Shown here piece by piece: positions 37,016 through 46,378 of a stretch of DNA of 64,000 bases. Source of the stretch: Paraburkholderia oxyphila NBRC 105797 (GTDB taxonomy: Bacteria > Pseudomonadota > Gammaproteobacteria > Burkholderiales > Burkholderiaceae); assembly GCF_000685075.1 (NCBI RefSeq), contig NZ_BAYD01000023.1, forward strand, positions 1-64,000, read 5' to 3'. Position numbers and translations under genes: made by a program. Below the pieces are notes generated by a model that saw nothing but the letters and a program-made list of their open reading frames with translations, did not search any database and was not told the origin of the DNA. The stretch's first letter is position 1. Each line of letters opens with the position of its first letter.

Positions 37016-37550
37016 GTTGAACGGCCGGTCAGGCGCGTCGCGACAGAGCGATTCAGGTCGGCTATGGCCAACTGCATCGGCCGCAGTCGGCCATGAAGCG
37101 CCATTCGCACCCGTCGTCGCTCAGACATTCAGACGTCGGTTCCACTCCCCGGAACCGGCCATCCAATTCGCAATGTTGAAGTGTTGCTTGAAGGCCATTC
37201 CCGACGTTCGCTGTCGGCGTTCATGAGGCGGGTACACGTTGCATTTCCGGCATTCCCATGTCGACAGTGACGAATGTCGGCCCTTGCTGCGCGGGTACGC
37301 GTACTGGCATCGTTTTTCTGTTGCTCACACCCCGATCGCCGCGACCATACACCTCTCATAGCCACCGGGTGCGTGCTTTCGGACCGGTACCATTCTCTGC
37401 CGCAAGCGTCGAAGGACCGATGGTCTTCTTCGAATGCCCGACAACGCACGCAAGTTGTGCGCCCCTAGAGAACGCCCCTAATAGCGCTATTCGGCTTTTG
37501 AGCGCTAACTCTATTAACGAACAGGCGCAATATCTCCATGACAGAAGAAA
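37016..37550. other. Gene-poor stretch after the acetyltransferase remnant
   Basis: Several short frames exist on both strands, but none has a recognisable motif, a ribosome-binding site or consistent codon use. The base composition shifts from GC-rich toward AT-rich near 37450, where a foreign segment appears to begin. Confidence 0.5.
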
Positions 37551-38282
37551 ATGAACATTCGTTTCTCCATGTTGGTAATGATAATGCTCATTTTCCGGCC
37601 AGATGCAGCGGCCGGCGCGAACGCAAGTGGGCATCACGTTGGTACCGCGCCGCTCGCGGACGTCCGCTACGCCGATCTCCAACGTAACTTCCAGGAAGAG
37701 ATACGCCAACGTGCTCTATCGGAGGCGGAGCTAAAAGCTTCAATCCAGGAGCTGACGCAAGAAAATCGATCGATTGTGAAGCAAATTTCGGAAATGAAAG
37801 GCCGCTACGATGCCAAACTAGAAGCTACCCCTACCCTTACCGCCAGCAATTTGATCGCTTTTTTTGGGTTAGTTGTGACCGTACTGATTTGGCGCCTTGG
37901 TAGACAACTTGAATCGAGAAAATTAACAATAGATATGTGGGAGCAGTTTCTGACGCGATTCAAGGACATCGGTGAAGCACGGTACGTGCTCACGGATCCC
38001 CTAAATGCGACGCCCGAGGATTTCTCACGCGTTCAAGCGGTACGCAACTGGATTGACAGCGTTGCTGCGTTGGGTTGTACGACACGTATCCTGGACGCGA
38101 ATATGATCAAGGCATTCGGCATCACACGACCTCTGCGAGATTTCATGAACGATTTATCTGCCGCGGCAGAATTTGTTAGAGTAAGTCGCGCTGCAGGTGC
38201 AGCAGTAGCCGTGCATCTCACATACGAAAATGAAGTAAATGCTTCTGAAACCATTGAGAAATTCATTAATACCTACCAGTAG
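37551..38282 (+). CDS. Unknown membrane-anchored coiled-coil protein
   Basis: I do not recognise a family. The 243-residue product has an N-terminal signal or first helix (~4-22), a coiled coil (~40-85, rich in E, K, R, Q: YADLQRNFQEEIRQRALSEAELKASIQ...) and a clear transmembrane helix at ~98-115 (LIAFFGLVVTVLIW). A cytoplasmic, mostly helical domain of ~125 residues follows. The gene is AT-richer than its neighbours and uses codons such as AAA, ATA and TTA that are rare elsewhere here. This suggests horizontal transfer. It is followed after 9 nt by a second small gene in the same direction, so the two form an operon. Confidence 0.7.
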   Translation: MNIRFSMLVMIMLIFRPDAAAGANASGHHVGTAPLADVRYADLQRNFQEEIRQRALSEAELKASIQELTQENRSIVKQISEMKGRYDAKLEATPTLTASNLIAFFGLVVTVLIWRLGRQLESRKLTIDMWEQFLTRFKDIGEARYVLTDPLNATPEDFSRVQAVRNWIDSVAALGCTTRILDANMIKAFGITRPLRDFMNDLSAAAEFVRVSRAAGAAVAVHLTYENEVNASETIEKFINTYQ

Positions 38283-38291
38283 GAGACATCC

Positions 38292-38594
38292 ATGTCTGAT
38301 ACACAGAGAAATGCAAATTCAGTTCGGGCTATTGAAGAGCAGGTCCGGAATCTGAAGCGAAATCTCGAGCTTGGAATGACATTGGAAACTGATGATATAC
38401 GACTGCTTCAAGTTGTAGCATTTGACATATTTAATATCATTACAGCTCAGGCAACCAGTCCAGTCCCGACAAATCCTAGAGGGCCACTGGTTGGTACCAT
38501 AGGCTCCAGTCCAAAAACCACACGGTATACTTCTGCGTCAGTTAGCACAAATTGCCCCGCATGCAACGCTGCCGTAACTATTCAACTGACTTAA
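38292..38594 (+). CDS. Unknown small protein with C-terminal CPAC motif
   Basis: This 100-residue product matches no family that I recognise. The first half is helical (AIEEQVRNLKRNLELGMTLETDDIRLLQVVAFDIFNIITAQ). The second half is Pro/Ser/Thr-rich and ends NCPACNAAVTIQLT, with one CxxC pair that could bind a metal or form a disulfide. GGAG stands before the ATG. It is AT-rich like its upstream partner (9-nt gap), and the two probably act together. Confidence 0.62.
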   Translation: MSDTQRNANSVRAIEEQVRNLKRNLELGMTLETDDIRLLQVVAFDIFNIITAQATSPVPTNPRGPLVGTIGSSPKTTRYTSASVSTNCPACNAAVTIQLT

Positions 38595-39116
38595 GATGAG
38601 AGTAACGTCAAGGCTAATGGTCTATAGGTAGAGTTCAGGCGTACTTTTTCACGCGGCGCTCTTAGCCGCATCCAGACGCGCGTGCAACTGCTCCGGCGCT
38701 CGAGCGCGCGCTTAACACCGCCGGCTGTGTTAGTGAACGCAATAGGCCGATCTTGCAATGTTCGCGGATGGATAGAAAGCGATTGGTCGACGCATTTGCA
38801 TGCAACGAAGCCCAAGATTCGTCGTTTGCGCGGCGAGGATGTCTATAAAGCCCCCCGCTACAGCCTTCTTGTCCGCAAAGGTCGAGAACTCGCATGGAGG
38901 GTCACCCAACGAGTGACCGCTGCACTCCGAATCGCGCCGCACTGGGCGCGAGACGCCGAGCGGCAGCAACGGGTCGGGTTATGCCTTTTGCGCGAAACCC
39001 GCACCCAAGGCGAATCGCGCGCACGGTCGTGGGGTATGTGAATGCCGGTGTTCTCGCACCCCCGCTGTCGTAGACGCGCTTCTTTTCACGGAGACGCCTC
39101 AACGGAGATATGAGCG
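38595..39116. other. Gene-free stretch
   Basis: I find no supported gene. Several frames of 60-120 codons occur on both strands, but their translations are Arg/Ala-rich and resemble out-of-frame readings of GC-rich DNA. The tract may hold remnants of a lost gene next to the GNAT-Nudix fusion. Confidence 0.45.
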
Positions 39117-40091
39117 ATGACCTCCCAAAGCATCCGCAGGGCAACGGCAGAAGACGTACCGGTCGTTACCCAGATCCGGAACGATGCGCATGCAACGAAG
39201 GTGGCTCACCGCGACTATGCCTGGGGTAAGGGAGGAGACGGATTTTCCGAGAGGTGGGTGCGAGAAAGCGTCTCTGAGAAGGTGGTGTATATCGTTGAGC
39301 TGGACGGCAATCCGGTCGGCACCTTTGTGCTCGACCTGGATGATGAAAAACACTGGGGGCCGCAAGAACCGGTCGCCGGTTATGTCCATGGGCTGTGTGT
39401 GCGAAAAGGCTTCAATGGCCGCGGACTCGGCAGTTTCATCCTTGATTGGTGCGGTGACAAGCTCAGCGCCATGAACCGGCGTTTTATCCGACTCGACTGC
39501 GCCGTCCACAACGCGAAGCTTTGCGCCTACTACGAATCGCTCGGCTTTATCCGGGTAGGGCAGTACGCTGAGCCAGACGCCTGCGGCTATGTCTGGTCAC
39601 TGTACGAGAAATCGACGAATCCGATGCGCGAGCGGCCTTCCGCCAGGCTTCTAATAACCAATCCAGAGCGGCGCGTATTGTTGTTCCGCTTCGTGCATAA
39701 ATCCGGTGCGCTCGCTGGGAAGGCCTATTGGGCGACGCCGGGCGGCGGTGTCGAGCATGGCGAGACTTTCGCGGACGCGGCGATACGCGAACTTCGCGAA
39801 GAAACAGGTATTCGCAAGGCGCAGGTATCGCAGCCGGTTGGTCGACGCGAAGTGCCCTTGCGGTTACCGGACGGCGAGCACGTGCTCGCCGTCGAGCAGT
39901 ATTTCGTCGTCGATACCGACACGGAGTCCATCTCGCGTGACGGTTGGACCGCCGAAGAGAGGGAAGTGATGGTGGATCATCACTGGTGGAGCCGGGAGGA
40001 ACTGTCCAGCACCGCTGAGACGATCTATCCCGAAGGACTGGTTGAGATGCTCGATAGCGCCGGCGTTTTCGGCGCTGAACAGCGGCTATGA
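39117..40091 (+). CDS. GNAT acetyltransferase-Nudix hydrolase fusion protein
   Basis: This 324-residue two-domain protein has residues 1-~165 as a GNAT N-acetyltransferase: RRATAEDVPVVTQIRNDA at the start, then YVHGLCVRKGFNGRGLGSFILDW with the acetyl-CoA loop, then NAKLCAYYESLGFIRVG. Residues ~175-320 are a Nudix hydrolase. Its Nudix box begins at Gly-Gly-Gly-Val-Glu-His-Gly-Glu and ends REETGI, matching GX5EX7REUXEEXGU. Both domains look intact. The Nudix part should hydrolyse a nucleoside-diphosphate-linked compound and the GNAT part should acetylate an amine; substrates are unknown. The join is a short linker (KSTNPMRERPSARLL), so this is a true single frame. Confidence 0.88.
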   Translation: MTSQSIRRATAEDVPVVTQIRNDAHATKVAHRDYAWGKGGDGFSERWVRESVSEKVVYIVELDGNPVGTFVLDLDDEKHWGPQEPVAGYVHGLCVRKGFNGRGLGSFILDWCGDKLSAMNRRFIRLDCAVHNAKLCAYYESLGFIRVGQYAEPDACGYVWSLYEKSTNPMRERPSARLLITNPERRVLLFRFVHKSGALAGKAYWATPGGGVEHGETFADAAIRELREETGIRKAQVSQPVGRREVPLRLPDGEHVLAVEQYFVVDTDTESISRDGWTAEEREVMVDHHWWSREELSSTAETIYPEGLVEMLDSAGVFGAEQRL

Positions 40092-40412
40092 AGCGAACCC
40101 GACGAGCGAAATGGGCCTTACGCCTTTTGCATGAAACGTGCCACCGGCACGATCGGCGCGCTCAACTGTGGGGCGCACTGCGGCCAGAACCTGCCGTTCA
40201 CATGTATCGCCGATCGGACTGCCGCGCGTCAATCAAGGTGAGAGCAGCGCGTCAATCAGGATGAGAGTACAGGCGTGGCGGCAGCGGTGAAGGGCGTAGC
40301 CCGGAACCGCTGCCGCCACGCCGCGCCGAGGAGCCCCCCGTCATTGGAGAGCCTTGTCGGTGGTCGCGGTAGATCGGGTATGAACTGAGCCTTCCATGTC
40401 AAGGGAGGCGCA
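40092..40412. other. Spacer carrying the left end of the IS21-like element
   Basis: The first ~125 nt show no gene. From 40220 two repeats of GCGCGTCAATCA(A/G)G(G/A)TGAGAG (40224 and 40249) mark the left transposon end. The rest, to the istA start, is the IS leader. Confidence 0.6.
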
Positions 40413-41924
40413 GTGCCCGGACGACACATCAACGACCATCAGATGAGGCTCTACATGAAGTACAGACTCAAGGAAGGACCAACTCAGGCGGCTGCGCGCG
40501 CCGGGTTCAGCACCGCCACGGGTTATCGCATCGAACAGGACCGGCGACTGCCATCGCAGAAGACGGCGCCCCGCGAGCGCCGGCGCGCGGATCCGCTGGC
40601 TGCGATCTTTGACGCCGAGATCGTCCCGTTGCTGCAGTCCGCGCCGGCTATCCGGCCCGTGGCCGTACTGGACGAGATGCTTCGGCGCCATCCAGACCTC
40701 TCGCGCAACGTGCGCCGAACACTGGAGCGACGTATTCGCGACTGGCGCGCACTCCATGGCAAGGAGCGTGACGTCGTGTTCCGTCAGGTACACGAGCCCG
40801 GTCGTCTCGGCTTGTCCGACTTCACCGAGATGGACAGTCTGGGTGTCACCGTGGCCGGCGTCGCGCTGGAACATCGCCTGTATCACTTTCGCCTGGCCTG
40901 CTCGGGCTTTGAACACGCTCACGTTATTCTCGGCGGCGAGAGCTATGTCGCGCTGGCCGAAGGGCTGCAGAACGCGCTCTGGGCACTCGGTGGCGCGCCG
41001 CGCGAGCATCGCAGCGACAGCCTGTCCGCGGCGTTCCGCAATCTCGAGCGTGAAGTGCACGAAGACCTGACCACGCGCTACGAAGCGCTGTGTGTTCATT
41101 ACGGGATGCAGCCTACGCGCAACAACCGTGGCATCGCCCACGAGAACGGCTCCATCGAGAGCCCTCACGGCCACCTCAAGAGCGCGGTGCGTGATGCGCT
41201 GCTCCTGCGCGGCAGTAACGACTTTGCCGGGCTCGAGGCCTATCGCCGCTTCATCGACGAGATCGTCGGTCGCATCAACGCGCGTAATGGCAAGCGCATT
41301 GAGGCCGAGCGAGCGCTGCTTCAGCCACTGCCGGCGCAGCGTACGGGCGACTACGAGGAAACGCGTGTGTACGTCAGTTCCACCGGTGGCTTCGTCCTGC
41401 GCAAGGTGTTCTATACCGTCCCGTCTCGCCTGATCGGTCATCGACTGCGTGTGCGGCTGTATGACGACCGGCTGGAACTGTTCCTGGGCAGCACGGCCAT
41501 GATGACGCTGCAGCGCGGCCGCCCAGGCGCCAACGGCAAGCACGGCCACGTCATCAACTACCGGCACATCATCCACGCGTTACGCCGCAAGCCCATGGCG
41601 CTGCTCAACCTGGTCTACCGCGATCAGGTCTTTCCGCGCGAGGCCTATCGATTGACCTTCGAACGCCTGTGTGAGCAACTGCCGGAGCGTGCGGCATGCA
41701 AGACCATGGTTGAACTGCTCAGCCTGGCCCACGAACGCAACTGCGAGGCGCAACTGGCAGAGGCGCTGCAGCACTGCCTGGACGATGGACAGTTACCCGA
41801 TCTGGGCGCACTGGTTTCGCGTTTCGCACCGCAACCCGCAGCCGTGCCGCAGGTGCACGTCCAGCTGGCTTCGTTACGCGACTACGAGGCCCTGCTCGAC
41901 ACCGCAACGGAGGTGGCAGCATGA
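40413..41924 (+). CDS. istA: IS21-family transposase IstA
   Basis: This 503-residue DDE transposase has an N-terminal helix-turn-helix region (MRLYMKYRLKEGPTQAAARAGFSTATGYRIE). The integrase core has Asp in LSDFTEMDS, Asp in HRSDSLS and Glu in HENGSIESPHGH. A beta-barrel and C-terminal region follow. It is complete. Its stop overlaps the istB start by 4 nt (ATGA), as usual in IS21. Because its partner IstB is split, this copy is probably unable to transpose by itself. Confidence 0.95.
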   Translation: MPGRHINDHQMRLYMKYRLKEGPTQAAARAGFSTATGYRIEQDRRLPSQKTAPRERRRADPLAAIFDAEIVPLLQSAPAIRPVAVLDEMLRRHPDLSRNVRRTLERRIRDWRALHGKERDVVFRQVHEPGRLGLSDFTEMDSLGVTVAGVALEHRLYHFRLACSGFEHAHVILGGESYVALAEGLQNALWALGGAPREHRSDSLSAAFRNLEREVHEDLTTRYEALCVHYGMQPTRNNRGIAHENGSIESPHGHLKSAVRDALLLRGSNDFAGLEAYRRFIDEIVGRINARNGKRIEAERALLQPLPAQRTGDYEETRVYVSSTGGFVLRKVFYTVPSRLIGHRLRVRLYDDRLELFLGSTAMMTLQRGRPGANGKHGHVINYRHIIHALRRKPMALLNLVYRDQVFPREAYRLTFERLCEQLPERAACKTMVELLSLAHERNCEAQLAEALQHCLDDGQLPDLGALVSRFAPQPAAVPQVHVQLASLRDYEALLDTATEVAA

Positions 41925-42529
41925 GTCACGATTTCGACGCCACCCGCCTGTCACTGCTGCTCAACGATTTGCGGCTGCCCGCCATCAAGCAGATCTGGTC
42001 CAGCTTTGCCGAACGTTCCGATACTGAAGGCTGGCCCGCCGCTCGCCTGCTGATGGCGCTGGCCGAACACGAGATCGCCGAGCGCGATCGACGCCGGGTC
42101 GAACGCCACCTCAGGGAAGCCAGACTGCTGCCGGGCAAGACGCTGGAGAACTTCGATTTCGACGCGGTCCCGATGGTGTCCCGGGCACACGTTTCGGCGC
42201 TTTGCGCTGGCGACGGCTGGCTGCGCAATGGCGCCAACCTGATTCTCATGGGGCCGCCCGGCGGGGGCAAGTCGCATTTATCGTCGGCCATCGGACTGAG
42301 CCTGCTGGAGAAGGGCTGGAAAGTCCTGTTCGCCCGCACCACCGACCTTGTGCAGCGGTTGCAGGTTGCGCGACGTGAACTGGCTCTCGAATCTGCCATC
42401 AACCGGCTGGATCGCTTCGATCTCCTTATCCTTGACGATTTCGCGTACGTCAGCAAGGACCAGGCGGAGACGTCGGTACTGTTCGAGTTGATCAGCGCAC
42501 GGTATGAGCGGCGTTCGGTGCTCTTATAA
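41921..42529 (+). pseudogene. istB: istB, 5' part (interrupted)
   Basis: The product is the first ~200 residues of the IstB AAA+ helper ATPase: Walker A GPPGGGKSH, Walker B LLILDDFAY and the sensor region ending YERRSVL. The normal protein is about 250-270 residues. Here the reading hits TAA at 42527-42529, immediately inside inserted DNA. The continuation TANQPFGEWTKVFPDPAM... is found 3.6 kb downstream at 46148-46378. The C-terminal part, including the region that contacts DNA and IstA, is therefore missing from this product. Confidence 0.93.
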
Positions 42530-42530
42530 G

Positions 42531-42544
42531 TTATTTGGAATTGA
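42531..42544 (+). repeat. Left terminal inverted repeat of the nested transposon
   Basis: TTATTTGGAATTGA pairs with the right end at 46135-46148, with one mismatch. It lies directly after the break in istB and before the leader of the first recombinase gene. Confidence 0.75.
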
Positions 42545-42756
42545 ACCTGTGTTACGGTAGACCCGCTTTCTGTCGGTTGGTGTGCGAGGTAGATACGGAT
42601 TTCGCAGGGTTATCCACGGGGCCGCCGCCCGCTTCTCTAAAGCAAGAGGCGAGCGGCCCGGTGGGTAACCCGTGCCGAAGGCGATGTCGGTTTCGGGCGC
42701 TTGTTTTGAAACGTCGTTTACTGACGAGCAAGCATCCGCTTCGCGAGGAGCAATTC

Positions 42757-43833
42757 ATGGCTTCAGACAGTGCGGTCGTCGAACTGGTCTGGGAACGGTA
42801 TCCACTCATCGCCTCGAACTCTTGCGCTCGCCGCTGGATAGAGAGTTGCGTGATGCTCGGCCTAGCTAGGAATACGATCAAGGCCTACATGTACGCTACA
42901 GAAGGCTTCCTTCGCTTTGCCGTGAGCCGCTCCGTTGATCTGCGCAGCGTGTCGCGCGAGACTATCGCCCAGTATGTCGGCGAACTGAGGACGCAGCCAA
43001 GGCGAGTAAATGCGAATGTGGTGCGCATCGACTCGGGCGGCTTCCTGTCAAACGCAACGCTGCAGCAGCGGCTCACCGCAGTCCGACTGCTATTCGAGTT
43101 TCTTGTCGATGAGGGGCTCGTCAGAACCAATCCGGTAAGCCGTGGCCGCTATACGGCATCCAGTCGCTTCGGAGCGCGTCGTGAGCGAGGCCTCATCCAG
43201 AAGTTTCACAAACTGCCGTGGATCCCAACAGAGGCGCAGTGGGTGGCCCTGCTGGCTGTGGTCCGCAACGAGCCGAAGCGTAATAGATGCATGCTGGCGC
43301 TTGCCTATGACGCGGCACTTCGTCGGGAGGAACTGTGCCAGCTTCGGAGCAGCGATATCGATCCCGCCTACCGGCTGCTGCGCATCAGGGCGGAGACGAC
43401 CAAGGGGCATCGAGAACGCGTGGTGCCATATTCTGCGACATCCGGCGAACTGCTCCGCGATTACCTTCGACACCGACGAAGCGTGGGCGGCGATGGCACC
43501 GAACTATTTCTCTCGGAATCGCCACGCAACTACGCCGCCCCAATCAGTATGTGGACCTGGTCGAAGGTAGTTCGTTCTATCGCGATTCGGGCTGGCGTTC
43601 CGGCGTTTTCAACGCATACGTTGCGTCATCTTTGTTTAACGGATCTTGCTCGCGCGGGCTGGCAACTGCATGAGATTGCCCGATTCGCTGGTCACCAGAA
43701 TCTGGAAACGACGCGGCAATACGTGCATCTGTCAGGGCATGACCTCGCGGACCGGTTTGCAACGACCATGCACCATGTTCACGCGTGGCGTCTTGAAGCG
43801 CTCGCGTGCGTCCCAGTAGCAGAGCGACCATGA
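42757..43833 (+). CDS. Tyrosine recombinase, TnpA-like
   Basis: The product has 358 residues from ATG 42757, which follows GAGGAG at 6 nt; the open frame further upstream reads through the transposon leader. The N-terminal SAM-like core-binding domain covers ~15-120. The catalytic domain shows Arg in YDAALRREELCQLR, Lys in TTKGHRERVVPY, HTLRHLC (His-x-x-Arg), the second His in FAGHQNLETT and the nucleophile Tyr in RQYVHLS. All catalytic residues are present, so it should be active. Its last codons overlap the next gene (ATGA), implying coupled translation and a joint role in excision and integration. Confidence 0.92.
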   Translation: MASDSAVVELVWERYPLIASNSCARRWIESCVMLGLARNTIKAYMYATEGFLRFAVSRSVDLRSVSRETIAQYVGELRTQPRRVNANVVRIDSGGFLSNATLQQRLTAVRLLFEFLVDEGLVRTNPVSRGRYTASSRFGARRERGLIQKFHKLPWIPTEAQWVALLAVVRNEPKRNRCMLALAYDAALRREELCQLRSSDIDPAYRLLRIRAETTKGHRERVVPYSATSGELLRDYLRHRRSVGGDGTELFLSESPRNYAAPISMWTWSKVVRSIAIRAGVPAFSTHTLRHLCLTDLARAGWQLHEIARFAGHQNLETTRQYVHLSGHDLADRFATTMHHVHAWRLEALACVPVAERP

Positions 43834-46148
43834 TGGCTTCGTCCAAAGCGGCCCTCGCCCCAACTGTCGCTGGCACACCTACATGGACGTGGCCGATCGA
43901 TATCACGAACTATGACCGGAGAAGCCGGTTGACCGCGAGCGAGCAGAAGGTGCTGACACAGGACCTTCCACTCGCCGTTGCCAACGAACGCAAGATAGGA
44001 GCGATGCTCGGAAGACTGTCGCGCCTTGATCGTCTACTTGCGCCGATCGACGACGCGCTCGCGGCTGTTGATGGCACGCATCTTTACGACGATCGCGTGA
44101 GACTGATGCTGCTACAGCATTGCGCAATTCGGCACCAATCCTTCTGGGCCTGGGATGCCGCCGCATGGCACATGGTTCTTGGAACAACGCAGGCAGCCTT
44201 CTTCGCAGCCCACCTTCCCAAACCGCACGCCGGTGGCGAACGTCACGCCTTGATTGCGGTAGCGTACCTGCTGCGTTGCTTTAACGACATTCCTGACCTG
44301 GGGGAAGTGAAGCGGGTGACACTGGCGGAGAAGATCTTTGGCAGGGAACGGCTCGCAGGCACACTACAACGCGTCACGGAGGTGTCCGCTGCATGGGGCT
44401 ATCGTAGCCCTTGCAAACCTCTGATGAGCCTGTTGGCGGAACTACTGCTTGTGCAGCAGCAACCGGAACTTGAAGCGCTGACCAGTGAGTTCATCGCCTC
44501 CGTTCGCGCACGCTTTCACAACTCTAACTATCGAAGCTCCCTGTACTTCCAGCTCGCACGCGTCCTGGCTTCACTGGGGATACTTGCGGAAGAACCCTCA
44601 ATGCGCAATGGAATCGACAGGGAATCGATTTATGTGGCAAGGGTCTCTGGCATTGCCACTGACTGGGTCAGCCTGATCGAACGGTGGGAGGCAACCAGCA
44701 CCTTGACGGCGTCCAGTCGCCGCCATCTTCGGGATATGGTCCTGAAGGCTGGCCGGTGGTTGAGAGCTTCCCACCCTGAGATCACCCGAGCGGATCAATG
44801 GACCCGGGAACTGGCGGCAGAATATATTGGTGCGGTTGAGCGCATGCATGTCGGTGATTACGTCTGGAAGACTACCTCGGTTGCCAGGAAGCTCGGCAAA
44901 CCAATAACGGCACGATCGAAGAACGCTTTCCTCGGCGCGATGCGATGCTTCTTCGCTGATCTTCAGGAGTGGGAATGGATTCCTCGCCGCTTTGATCCGT
45001 TTCGAGCCTTTGCGACGCCTCGCTCCACCAAGGCATTGATAGGACCCGCGCCCCGTACCATTGCTGACGACTTGTGGGCCAAGCTTCTCTGGGCCGGGCT
45101 GAATCTGACTCTCGATGATCTCCCCGGACACGGCGGTAACGCGAGGGGGCGCCGCCATCCGACCGGGAGCATTCGTCGCGCCGGCGGATATTATCCGCTT
45201 GAGATGCTGCAGGCGTTGAGTATCGTATGGCTCTTCGCCGGACTACGTAGCGATGAGATTGTACGGCTACGAGTTGGCTGTGTACGTGAAGAACCATCAA
45301 TAGGGCAACCAGGTACACAATGCCGGATGCTTGACGTTCCGGTTCACAAGACCGGAACTGCATTTACCAAACCGATTGATTCGGTCGTCGGCGAAGCAAT
45401 CTCGGCGTGGGAGCGAGTACGTCCCGTACAACCGGCTGCGCTCGACGTCAAAACCGGAGAGCAGGTTGACTTCCTCTTCTCGTATCGTGCAAGGGCGATA
45501 CCACGCGCGTACCTGAACCGACATCTCATTCCCTTGCTTTGCCGGAAGGCAGGTATTCCTTGCGCGGATGCTCGCGGACAGATCAGCAGCCACAGGGCAC
45601 GCTCGACCATCGCGAGCCAGCTCTTTAACGCGCGGGAACCGATGTCCCTGTTCGAACTGCAAGCGTGGCTCGGTCATCGGTCGCCAGCAACGACCCAGCA
45701 TTACGTCGCGTTCACGCCCACAAAGCTGGCCAGAGCTTATTCTGAAGCACAGTACTTCCAGCGCAACTTGCGAATGATGGAAGTACTCATTGACCGGCAG
45801 ACGATCGACGACGGGCACACGGAGCAGCCGTGGAGATACTACGACCTTGGTCACGGGTTGTGCTCATATGAGTTCTTCGATCAATGTCCACATCGCATGG
45901 CGTGTGCGCGTTGCGACTTCTACATTCCGAAGGATTCGTCCCGGGCCGACTTGCTCTCTTCGAAGACGGGCATGATCCGGATGTTGCAGGAAATTCCTCT
46001 CACCGATGACGAACGCGCGGCAATCGAAGGTGACCAAGAAGCTGTCGATCGTCTGCTTCGGCACCTCGAGGGGGTACCGACACCCGACCGGATCACCGCC
46101 TCAAAAAAGGAAGAAACAAAGGTAGAAAAACCCCTCAATTCCATATAA
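43830..46148 (+). CDS. Large tyrosine recombinase, TnpB-like, with C-terminal Cys motif
   Basis: This 772-residue product is much larger than a standard phage integrase. The N-terminal ~450 residues are helical and unassigned. The catalytic region (~455-650) has Arg in LFAGLRSDEIVRLR, HRAR (His-x-x-Arg) in ISSHRARSTIASQ, His in WLGHRSPATT and Tyr in QHYVAFTP. The C-terminal tail has a cysteine cluster (CSYEFFDQCPHRMACARCDFYIP) that probably binds zinc, as I recall for Tn554-type TnpB proteins. Its TAA stop lies inside the right terminal repeat, and the istB 3' part begins in the same bases (TAATG). Confidence 0.87.
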   Translation: MMASSKAALAPTVAGTPTWTWPIDITNYDRRSRLTASEQKVLTQDLPLAVANERKIGAMLGRLSRLDRLLAPIDDALAAVDGTHLYDDRVRLMLLQHCAIRHQSFWAWDAAAWHMVLGTTQAAFFAAHLPKPHAGGERHALIAVAYLLRCFNDIPDLGEVKRVTLAEKIFGRERLAGTLQRVTEVSAAWGYRSPCKPLMSLLAELLLVQQQPELEALTSEFIASVRARFHNSNYRSSLYFQLARVLASLGILAEEPSMRNGIDRESIYVARVSGIATDWVSLIERWEATSTLTASSRRHLRDMVLKAGRWLRASHPEITRADQWTRELAAEYIGAVERMHVGDYVWKTTSVARKLGKPITARSKNAFLGAMRCFFADLQEWEWIPRRFDPFRAFATPRSTKALIGPAPRTIADDLWAKLLWAGLNLTLDDLPGHGGNARGRRHPTGSIRRAGGYYPLEMLQALSIVWLFAGLRSDEIVRLRVGCVREEPSIGQPGTQCRMLDVPVHKTGTAFTKPIDSVVGEAISAWERVRPVQPAALDVKTGEQVDFLFSYRARAIPRAYLNRHLIPLLCRKAGIPCADARGQISSHRARSTIASQLFNAREPMSLFELQAWLGHRSPATTQHYVAFTPTKLARAYSEAQYFQRNLRMMEVLIDRQTIDDGHTEQPWRYYDLGHGLCSYEFFDQCPHRMACARCDFYIPKDSSRADLLSSKTGMIRMLQEIPLTDDERAAIEGDQEAVDRLLRHLEGVPTPDRITASKKEETKVEKPLNSI
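46135..46148 (-). repeat. Right terminal inverted repeat of the nested transposon
   Basis: TCAATTCCATATAA is the complement of the left repeat with one mismatch. It includes the stop codon of the large recombinase gene, and the ATG of the istB remnant begins at its last base. Confidence 0.75.
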
Positions 46149-46378
46149 TGACCGCAAATCAGCCATTCGGCGAATGGACCAAGGTCTTCCCCGACCCGGC
46201 CATGACGGTGGCCGCCGTCGACCGGCTGGTCCATCACTCAACCATCTTCGAGCTCAACGTCGAAAGCTACCGACGGCGCACCGCCCTGCAGCGCAAGCAA
46301 CAGGGACCGGGACGTCCGGCCAGTTTCGCGACACCAAACAACGTCGGGGCGCCGCCGCGCGCGGAGGAACAGCAATGA
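46148..46378 (+). pseudogene. istB: istB, 3' part (continuation after the insertion)
   Basis: This 76-codon frame reads MTANQPFGEWTKVFPDPAM..., then AAVDRLVHHSTIFELNVESYRRR and ends AEEQQ. It is the standard C terminus of IstB and continues the interrupted sequence from 42523. An ATG happens to be present, overlapping the recombinase stop (TAATG), so this fragment may still be translated. It ends in an ATGA overlap with the next ORF. Confidence 0.9.

Larger units (their letters stand above)
42531..46148 (+). mobile_element. Tyrosine-recombinase transposon (Tn554-like) inside istB
   Basis: A 3.6-kb segment splits istB. Its ends are imperfect inverted repeats: TTATTTGGAATTGA at 42531-42544 against TCAATTCCATATAA at 46135-46148 (13 of 14 positions pair). 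It carries two overlapping recombinase genes and nothing else. The organisation (TnpA-like then a larger TnpB-like recombinase) resembles Tn554-type elements, but I see no tnpC and no cargo. The exact junctions are uncertain by a few bases, because 42524-42530 (TTATAAG) could belong to either side. Confidence 0.82.
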
